Positions 1 through 5,110 of a stretch of 5,110 bases of DNA are shown here, piece by piece. The translations under genes and the position numbers were made by a program. The first letter of the stretch is position 1. Every line of letters starts with the position of its first letter. Source of the DNA: Flavobacteriales bacterium UBA2619. Lineage in GTDB: Bacteria; Bacteroidota; Bacteroidia; Flavobacteriales_D; Sanyastnellaceae. The notes below the pieces were generated by a model. The model worked only from the letters and a program-made list of their open reading frames with translations. It was not told the DNA's origin and made no database searches. The stretch lies in NCBI GenBank assembly GCA_002339135.1, contig DDJR01000106.1, positions 1 to 5,110 of the forward strand, given 5' to 3'.

Positions 1-1195
1 TATATTGCTTGGCATTACTGGCAGTATAGCCGCTTATAAATCAGCTGTACTTGCTAGAGAGCTGATTAAACGAGGAGCTGAGGTTAGAGTTGTCATGACT
101 CCTAGCGCCGTTGATTTCATCACACCTTTAACCCTTGCCACATTGGTTGGAAGTCCTGTTCATTCTGATTTTACGGAGAACAAAGACAGTGGAGAATGGA
201 CGAACCATGTTGAATTGGGTCTCTGGGGTGACTTGTATCTGGTTGCACCAAGCACAGCAGGTACAATTTCAGCATTCGTTAGTGGCGCATGCAGCAATTT
301 GCTACAGGCTGTTTTTCTAAGCTCAAGATGCCCAGTCGTCATCGCTCCTGCTATGGACTTAGACATGTTTACGAATAAATCCACCCAAGCAAACCTGAAA
401 GTATTAAGGGATCGAGGGATACAAATTATCGAACCGACATCAGGAGCATTGGCTAGCGGCTTAGAGGGAAAAGGAAGAATGGAGGAGCCTGAACATATCG
501 CAGACTTTGTTCAGGAACATTTCACAAACAACATGCCTTTCACAGGTAAAAAAATTGTGGTAACTGCCGGACCTACTGAGGAAGCAATAGATGCCGTTCG
601 CTATGTAGGAAACCGAAGTACAGGGAAAATGGGGTTTGAAATTGCAGGAAGGCTTGCTGATTTGGGAGCGGAAGTAACCTTGATTGCCGGTCCTGTCCAT
701 TTAAAAACGCCTCCTCGGGTTAGAAAACGCATTGACATTGTAACTGCTCAACAGCTTTATCAAGAAACTACGGCCGTTTGGCCTGCGATGGATGCTGCGA
801 TAGCTTGTGCAGCAGTTGCAGACATGAGACCCAGAACTCCTTCTCTGAAAAAGCTTCACAAAGGAGAATTGCCTGAATCTTTGATCTTCGAAGACACGCC
901 AGATACATTACACAAGCTTGGAGAGATGAAAAGCCAAGGACAAATCTTGGTGGGGTTTGCACTAGAGTCTGAAACTGTGGAAGAAAGTCTTAAAAGTGCC
1001 GAGGGAAAACTGATGCGAAAAAATCTAGACATGATTGTCATGAACACTTTGTCTGATGATGGAGCTGGATTCAGTCACGACACGAACAAGGTGACCATCC
1101 TTCAAAATGTACACGGACATAATACGAAGCATGTTTTTGAGTTAAAGTCTAAACGCGAAGTTGCGCAAGACATCATAAACCTGTTGATATTTTAA
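1..1195 (+). CDS. coaBC: Bifunctional phosphopantothenoylcysteine decarboxylase / phosphopantothenate-cysteine ligase, 5' end cut by window
   Basis: This cytoplasmic enzyme of coenzyme A synthesis joins cysteine to 4'-phosphopantothenate (CoaB, nucleotide-dependent) and then decarboxylates the product to 4'-phosphopantetheine (CoaC, FMN-dependent). The frame is open from base 2 and reads I-L-L-G-I-T-G-S-I-A-A-Y-K, so the TTG at base 5 is an internal Leu codon; only a few residues are missing. Counting from that Leu, the CoaC half (about 1-180) shows the FMN-binding GITGSIAAYK, the catalytic-type His68 in NHVELGLWGD, the PAMD motif with Asp118, and SGLEGKGRM with Ser151. The CoaB half (about 183-396) shows VTAGPTEEAID, GNRSTGKMG with Asn203, AAVADMRP, Lys282/283 in LKKLHKG, VGFALES and GAGFSHDTNKVTI. 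His68, Asp118, Ser151 and Asn203 align without gaps, offset by 7, to E. coli His75, Asn125, Cys158 and Asn210 (numbers from memory). Two CoaC residues therefore differ from E. coli. Length (about 400) is normal. It is the first visible gene of the coaBC-porD-recN run. Confidence 0.96.
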   Translation, partial: ILLGITGSIAAYKSAVLARELIKRGAEVRVVMTPSAVDFITPLTLATLVGSPVHSDFTENKDSGEWTNHVELGLWGDLYLVAPSTAGTISAFVSGACSNLLQAVFLSSRCPVVIAPAMDLDMFTNKSTQANLKVLRDRGIQIIEPTSGALASGLEGKGRMEEPEHIADFVQEHFTNNMPFTGKKIVVTAGPTEEAIDAVRYVGNRSTGKMGFEIAGRLADLGAEVTLIAGPVHLKTPPRVRKRIDIVTAQQLYQETTAVWPAMDAAIACAAVADMRPRTPSLKKLHKGELPESLIFEDTPDTLHKLGEMKSQGQILVGFALESETVEESLKSAEGKLMRKNLDMIVMNTLSDDGAGFSHDTNKVTILQNVHGHNTKHVFELKSKREVAQDIINLLIF

Positions 1196-1199
1196 AAGA

Positions 1200-2099
1200 A
1201 TGATACTTAGACTCTCCATATTTACATTCATGATTGCTGTGTTTACGAACATGTGTACAGCTCAGGAATTCAACTGCACTGTTAAAGTAATCGCCCCTAA
1301 AATTGCCAATGTTGAAGCAAGTGTTTTTGAAAGCTTAGAAGATGGCATTCGAGAATTCATGAATGGTCGCCGTTGGACGAATGACAATTTTGAATTTGAG
1401 GAGTTAATTGAGTGTGCCATGCAAATCACAATTATTGAAGCGATCGGGAATACAAAATTTAGCGGATCAATTCAGGTGCAAAGCAATCGACCAGTATACA
1501 ATTCAGATTACAAAACACCAATGCTTTTTATCATTGATGGAGACTTTGAATTCGAATGGATTAATGGTTCTTCCATTTTATTCAACCCAGGTCAACACAG
1601 AGACAACCTGAGCTCTACCTTGGCGTATTACGCATACATGATGATCGGTCTAGACTATGACAGCTTTGGGCTTGAGACAGGATCTGATTACTTTTTAAAG
1701 GCGCAAACGATTGTAGCGAATGCTCAAAATTCAGGAAGAAATGGATGGATTGCCAATCAAGGGAAACAAAACAGGTATTGGCTAATCGAAAACATGCTTA
1801 GTCAGACATTTCGCCCTTTAAGACTCTGCATGTACAACTATCACCGAAGAGGGCTCGACTTGCTAGAATCGGACCTCGAAGGGGCAAGACTCAACATCGC
1901 CGACGCGCTAATTGAAATGCGCTCAACAAATAGAATTCGCCCAGGATCTTATAACATGCAGGTGTTTTTCCTCGCCAAGAGTGATGAAATCATCAAACTA
2001 TTTGGCCCAGCGCCTGAAGCCGAACGTGTACGACTTCTACCTGGACTGAAACAGATGGATCCAGGAAACATCTCGAAATATGACGAGGCTCTTTTTTAA
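1200..2099 (+). CDS. porD: DUF4835 family protein, type IX secretion system-associated PorD
   Basis: This is an exported 299-residue protein of the DUF4835 family, annotated as PorD in Bacteroidota and associated with the type IX secretion system; its biochemical role is not clear. The N-terminus is a signal peptide: a hydrophobic stretch at about residues 3-17, then TAQ, with likely cleavage near Gln22. No lipobox is seen. The mature protein starts EFNCTVKV, and the family pattern follows: REFMNGRRWT (51-60), IECAMQITI (70-78), NRPVYNSDYKTP (96-107), FNPGQHRDNLSS (128-139), AYYAYMMIGLDYDSF (142-156), NRYWLIENML (191-200), YHRRGLDLL (214-222) and MDPGNISKY (286-294). Cys26 and Cys72 could form a disulfide outside the cytoplasm (inference). 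The ATG lies 4 bases after the coaBC stop, so co-transcription and coupled translation are likely. Its place between coaBC and recN is the usual one in the phylum and supports the family call. Length is normal and there is no sign of damage. Confidence 0.9.
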   Translation: MILRLSIFTFMIAVFTNMCTAQEFNCTVKVIAPKIANVEASVFESLEDGIREFMNGRRWTNDNFEFEELIECAMQITIIEAIGNTKFSGSIQVQSNRPVYNSDYKTPMLFIIDGDFEFEWINGSSILFNPGQHRDNLSSTLAYYAYMMIGLDYDSFGLETGSDYFLKAQTIVANAQNSGRNGWIANQGKQNRYWLIENMLSQTFRPLRLCMYNYHRRGLDLLESDLEGARLNIADALIEMRSTNRIRPGSYNMQVFFLAKSDEIIKLFGPAPEAERVRLLPGLKQMDPGNISKYDEALF

Positions 2100-2106
2100 G
2101 CTTTAA

Positions 2107-3765
2107 ATGCTGACTCGCCTGCACATAAAAAATTTCGCGCTGATTGACGAAATAACACTTGATTTCGAAAAGGGATTGACAGTTTTAACAGGGGAAACTG
2201 GTTCTGGAAAATCGATACTTCTAGGAGCCTTAGGCTTGGTCATCGGGGAGAGAGGAAACATATCGAGCATCAGACAAGGCGAAGAGCTTTGTGTTGCAGA
2301 AGCAACCTTCATTGATGATGAAATCAGCAACAAGCTCACCCAGCTAGGTATAGAAAGCCGAGGATCTCACATAAACATTCGAAGGGAAGTCAGTTCCAAT
2401 GGCCGATCCAGAGCATTTGTAAATGACTCCTTGGTGAGCATAGGTGATTTAAAAACATTGGGGAACTTACTTGTAGATCTTCATGGTCAGGACGAAACAA
2501 GAGCACTTTTAGACAGAGTGACTAGGCTACATCTTTTAGACTCATTTGGGGGACACGAAAAAGTGTTCCATGAATATCAGGGTTCCTTCAATATGTTTGA
2601 CGCTGCAAAGAATCGGTTAAAGAAATTAGAATCGGAATCCGAAAAGCCTCAAGCAGATAAAAATTACTTGTCCTTTCAACTTGAAGAATTGGGAGCACTT
2701 CACCTAGAACATTTCAATCCACTGGATCTTGATACAGAGTACAAGGAGCTTTCCCATGCAACAGAGCTTGCCAATGGACTGCGCGCAACATACGAGTTGC
2801 TAGAAAGCTCTTCAGAAGGAAGTGATGCATGTTCAATCATTGACAAGACTCTAAAGCATTTAGAAGACATCTCTGAATACAGCACAAAGGCTTCTCACTT
2901 GTTAGACCGTCTATCTAGTAGCAGGATTGAATTGAATGACATTGCGCAGGAGGCAAACAACATAGCCGATGGGATATCGCAAGACCCCACTCGCCTGCAA
3001 ATCGTAGAAGAAAAGATGGAGGCTTTGTCACAAGCTCTTCACAAACACGGTGCCTCTGACGCTGAAGCTCTCAAACTTGTGGAAGTTAATTTGCAAAGCC
3101 AATTAGACAGATGTGAAGATCTTCGCGAACAGATTAAGATCGCAAAAGATGAAAAGATTGCATGTCACAAGAACATGATGGCTGCCGGAGAACTCTTGCT
3201 TGAAGAGAGAGAGAAATCTGGAGCAGCCTTGCTAAAACTTGTAAACAAACAGCTGGTCCCTTTAAAACTACCAAACGTAGTGATGTCTTGGGAGTTTGAG
3301 AAACTAACTTCCCCAGATGCTGAAGGCATTGAAGATGTCGAACTTCTTTTCGCTGCAAACCCGGGGTCAACACCACAACCGCTTGCCTCAGTAGCTTCTG
3401 GTGGAGAGCGCAGTCGGATTATGCTGGCGTTTAAAGCTACTCTGGCAACCAGAAAACCTGTTCCTACAATCGTGCTTGATGAAATAGACACAGGCGTCTC
3501 TGGTGAAGTTGCATCTCGCATGGCTCTAACCATGTTAAACATGGCAAAAAAACAGCAAGTTTTCTCAGTCACTCACTTAGCACAGGTTGCTGCAAAGGGA
3601 AATCATCACATTGAAATCAACAAAGAGACCCAAGAAAAAACAGCCCTAACACACGCCAAGTACTTAAACACAACAGAGAGGAATGAAGCAATTGCAACTA
3701 TGCTAAGCGGAAGTCAAATTAGTGACGAAGCAAGAGCAGCAGCTGATGTACTTTTAAAGAGTTAA
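2107..3765 (+). CDS. recN: DNA repair protein RecN (SMC-like ATPase)
   Basis: RecN is a cytoplasmic, SMC-like ATPase that acts at DNA double-strand breaks, working with RecA to hold or bring together broken ends. At 552 residues it has normal family length. The N-terminal ATPase half begins LHIKNFALIDEI and carries the Walker A GETGSGKS (residues 29-36), GERGNISSIRQGE, SSNGRSRAFVND and the Q-loop-like LVDLHGQDET (122-131). The middle, about 150-380, is Glu/Lys/Leu-rich and reads as the short coiled-coil arms of the family. The C-terminal ATPase half has the signature ASGGERSRIML (SGGE at 431-434), Walker B TIVLDEID (Asp458, Glu459), DTGVSGEVASRMA, the switch His490 in VTHLAQVAAKG, and the terminal ATMLSGSQISDEA. 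All ATPase elements are present. Departures from the usual family text are Arg435 where Leu is common after SGGE, and HGQDE in place of HGQHE. The ATG at 2107 is 7 bases after the porD stop and gives the expected first strand. No SOS-type operator is visible in that short gap. Confidence 0.96.
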   Translation: MLTRLHIKNFALIDEITLDFEKGLTVLTGETGSGKSILLGALGLVIGERGNISSIRQGEELCVAEATFIDDEISNKLTQLGIESRGSHINIRREVSSNGRSRAFVNDSLVSIGDLKTLGNLLVDLHGQDETRALLDRVTRLHLLDSFGGHEKVFHEYQGSFNMFDAAKNRLKKLESESEKPQADKNYLSFQLEELGALHLEHFNPLDLDTEYKELSHATELANGLRATYELLESSSEGSDACSIIDKTLKHLEDISEYSTKASHLLDRLSSSRIELNDIAQEANNIADGISQDPTRLQIVEEKMEALSQALHKHGASDAEALKLVEVNLQSQLDRCEDLREQIKIAKDEKIACHKNMMAAGELLLEEREKSGAALLKLVNKQLVPLKLPNVVMSWEFEKLTSPDAEGIEDVELLFAANPGSTPQPLASVASGGERSRIMLAFKATLATRKPVPTIVLDEIDTGVSGEVASRMALTMLNMAKKQQVFSVTHLAQVAAKGNHHIEINKETQEKTALTHAKYLNTTERNEAIATMLSGSQISDEARAAADVLLKS

Positions 3766-3768
3766 CTC
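3759..3768. other. 10-base perfect palindrome at the recN stop, in the convergent recN / receptor junction
   Basis: GAGTTAACTC is its own reverse complement and spans the recN TAA. It is followed by six A (3769-3774), which read as six U in the minus-strand transcript running out of the receptor gene. A second small inverted repeat, AGTTT-A-AAACT (3787-3797), spans the receptor's stop codon. The whole intergenic gap is only 24 bases (3766-3789). Neither repeat makes a stable GC-rich stem placed directly before a U run, so a role as a two-way terminator is only a possibility; both may be chance in AT-rich DNA. Confidence 0.25.
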
Positions 3769-3789
3769 AAAAAAGATCTCACAAGCAGT

Positions 3790-5110
3790 TTAAAACTTCC
3801 AATCAAAGGCGATTGAGGGCAGAAAAGGCAGCTGATTTTTTCTTTGACCCGTTAAACGGTTAATGTAAAAAACATTTTCGCGACTGTACACATTTGTGAC
3901 CCCAGCGGTGAAGTCTAAGTCGCCACCATAAAAATCCTTAAATGTCCTTCGAACGCTAACATCTAAACGGTGATATGACGGCAACCGCCCTTCGTTTAAA
4001 CCAGCATAATAAATCGTGATATCACCTGCATTTTGTGAGATGTAGTCCGAGTAAATACCCTCTGAGACATTGGGTGACTGATAGTAACCCTGACTCTGAG
4101 TAAAAGGCAAGCCTGAACCCAAGGCCCAACGCGCACTAATCTGCCACTCTTTTGTAGCTCCGAAATCTTGAGAGGCTACAAAGTTCACATTGTGCTGTCT
4201 GTCAAAAACTGGATCATACCAACGCGACCCGTCCCATCTGTCAACATTTCCCAAACCATATACAAACCAAAGATAAGTGTGTCGTTGCTCATACTTTAGA
4301 ACCACATCGATTCCGTGTGCAAATCCACTCTCCACCAAGTAATCGAGGCGCAACAGCTCAGGAACGTCACTGTGGTCGGCATCGTCTGGGAATAGTTTTG
4401 AACGATTTGTGTTGGTCAGCTGAGTGAAGTCTTTGAGATATCCTTCAATATTCAAGTTTAAGAATTCTGTTAAATCATATTCAAATCCTGCAACAACATG
4501 ATTTGCGGTTTGAAGAGAATGCACAACTTCTCTCACGGAACCATCAGGGTTGACGAAATCCGACTGAAGGTTGTCCGGACCAGAAAGGAAACCGTAAAAC
4601 AGGTTGACTACATCTCGGTCAGAGTTCGCAGAGATCACATTCTGAGAGTACATACCTGCAGCAAACTTTAACCTCAACCTTTCACTGTACTTGTACTTTA
4701 TACCTATTCTTGGTTCAGGTCTAAATTTGGCCAAAGAGCTGTAGTACTGCATTCTCAAACTTGGCTGTACAATCAAATCACCTCTGCTAATTGTATAATC
4801 AATGTACCCTCCGAATTCCGTCGTGTTTTCTGCCTGCTCTACGATGGCTCCCAAAGCATTGAATGTTTGGAAATCTGTTTCTAAACCAACCACTTCTAAG
4901 CCATATTCAACTCTGTCTTCTCCCAAAATATATTTAAAATCAAGACCAAAATTAAAACCATTCACATCGCTATAACGGTTGCTCAATGAGCCCTCTTCAA
5001 GACCAATACCATACTTGCTGATCGCAAAGTGACCGTTCACAAGAACTGCGCTACCTGGAGGCACGATGGTGAAATTTCCACCTCCTCCTATGTTTTTCCA
5101 TCTGTAATCA
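3790..5110 (-). CDS. TonB-dependent outer-membrane receptor, C-terminal half of the beta-barrel (start beyond window)
   Basis: This is an outer-membrane receptor of the TonB-dependent family, which imports a ligand into the periplasm using energy from TonB-ExbB-ExbD. The frame stays open to the window's right edge, so the GTG at 5064 is an internal Val codon and 439 residues are visible, roughly half of a typical receptor. The visible part starts DYRWKNIGGGGNFTIVPPGS and consists of alternating polar/aromatic strands with loops, as in a 22-strand barrel. Supporting text includes RPEPRIGIKYKYSERLRLK, a YHRLDVSV motif at about residues 379-383 (familiar from Bacteroidota receptors), TAGVTNVYSRENVFYINR and the final LPFLPSIAFDWKF, whose last Phe is the usual outer-membrane assembly signal. 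The plug domain, TonB box, signal peptide and any carboxypeptidase-like N-terminal domain lie outside. No SusC-specific features or SusD partner are seen. The substrate is unknown. It is convergent with recN, hence a separate transcription unit with its promoter outside the window. Confidence 0.88.
   Translation of the reverse strand, partial: DYRWKNIGGGGNFTIVPPGSAVLVNGHFAISKYGIGLEEGSLSNRYSDVNGFNFGLDFKYILGEDRVEYGLEVVGLETDFQTFNALGAIVEQAENTTEFGGYIDYTISRGDLIVQPSLRMQYYSSLAKFRPEPRIGIKYKYSERLRLKFAAGMYSQNVISANSDRDVVNLFYGFLSGPDNLQSDFVNPDGSVREVVHSLQTANHVVAGFEYDLTEFLNLNIEGYLKDFTQLTNTNRSKLFPDDADHSDVPELLRLDYLVESGFAHGIDVVLKYEQRHTYLWFVYGLGNVDRWDGSRWYDPVFDRQHNVNFVASQDFGATKEWQISARWALGSGLPFTQSQGYYQSPNVSEGIYSDYISQNAGDITIYYAGLNEGRLPSYHRLDVSVRRTFKDFYGGDLDFTAGVTNVYSRENVFYINRLTGQRKNQLPFLPSIAFDWKF

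Noticed and set aside
5..7. TTG at base 5 as the true start of coaBC
   Set aside because: The frame is open upstream (ATA at 2-4), and the motif normally begins with several further residues before LLGITGS; this is the window edge, not a start.
461..700. Minus-strand open frame of 79 codons inside coaBC
   Set aside because: It covers the conserved CoaC/CoaB junction on the opposite strand, and its Cys/Ser/Phe-rich translation has no recognisable domain.
1200..1262. Lipoprotein signal (Cys19 in NMC) at the start of PorD
   Set aside because: The residues before Cys19 (T-N-M) do not fit a lipobox, and the hydrophobic stretch followed by TAQ fits ordinary signal peptidase cleavage better.
2094..2107. 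Imperfect palindrome TTTT-AAGCTT-TAAA across the porD stop and recN start as a terminator or attenuator
   Set aside because: The stem is AT-only apart from one GC pair on each side of the centre, with a T-T mismatch and no loop; the next gene begins within it, so ending transcription here is unlikely.
3165..3572. Minus-strand open frame of 135 codons inside recN
   Set aside because: It lies fully opposite the conserved ATPase coding sequence of recN, has a low-complexity Ser-rich translation and matches no family I recognise; it is a shadow of the real gene.
5062..5064. GTG (minus strand) as the true start of the receptor gene
   Set aside because: The upstream 15 codons are open and read as typical receptor sequence (WKNIGGGGN), and there is no signal peptide after the GTG; the gene continues past the window.

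Overview
The window looks like an ordinary chromosomal segment of a member of the Bacteroidota, probably Flavobacteriales-like, although the lineage cannot be fixed from this sequence. Three things point there: the gene order coaBC - porD (DUF4835) - recN, which I know as a conserved arrangement in this phylum; a neighbouring TonB-dependent receptor with a Bacteroidota-style C-terminus; and start codons preceded by A/T-rich DNA without Shine-Dalgarno motifs. Base composition is moderately AT-rich, and all four genes end in TAA.

Layout. Bases 1-3765 are a plus-strand run of three tightly packed genes: coaBC (missing only its first few codons at the window edge), porD 4 bases later, and recN 7 bases after that. 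They are probably co-transcribed from a promoter before the window. A 24-base gap follows. Bases 3790-5110 carry, on the minus strand and convergent with recN, the C-terminal half of an outer-membrane TonB-dependent receptor whose start lies beyond the right edge.

How the genes relate. CoaBC makes 4'-phosphopantetheine for coenzyme A, PorD is associated with the type IX secretion system, and RecN is an SMC-like ATPase of double-strand-break repair. They share no pathway, so the cluster is best read as a conserved housekeeping operon. The receptor is a separate transcription unit for uptake across the outer membrane; its substrate cannot be told from the barrel alone.

I found no RNA gene, mobile element, CRISPR array, long repeat, frameshift or new multi-gene system. 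There is no gene-free stretch over 300 bases. The points most worth a second look are residue-level departures from the textbook active sites in CoaBC (Asn to Asp, Cys to Ser) and RecN (signature-motif Leu to Arg), and the T9SS capacity implied by porD.
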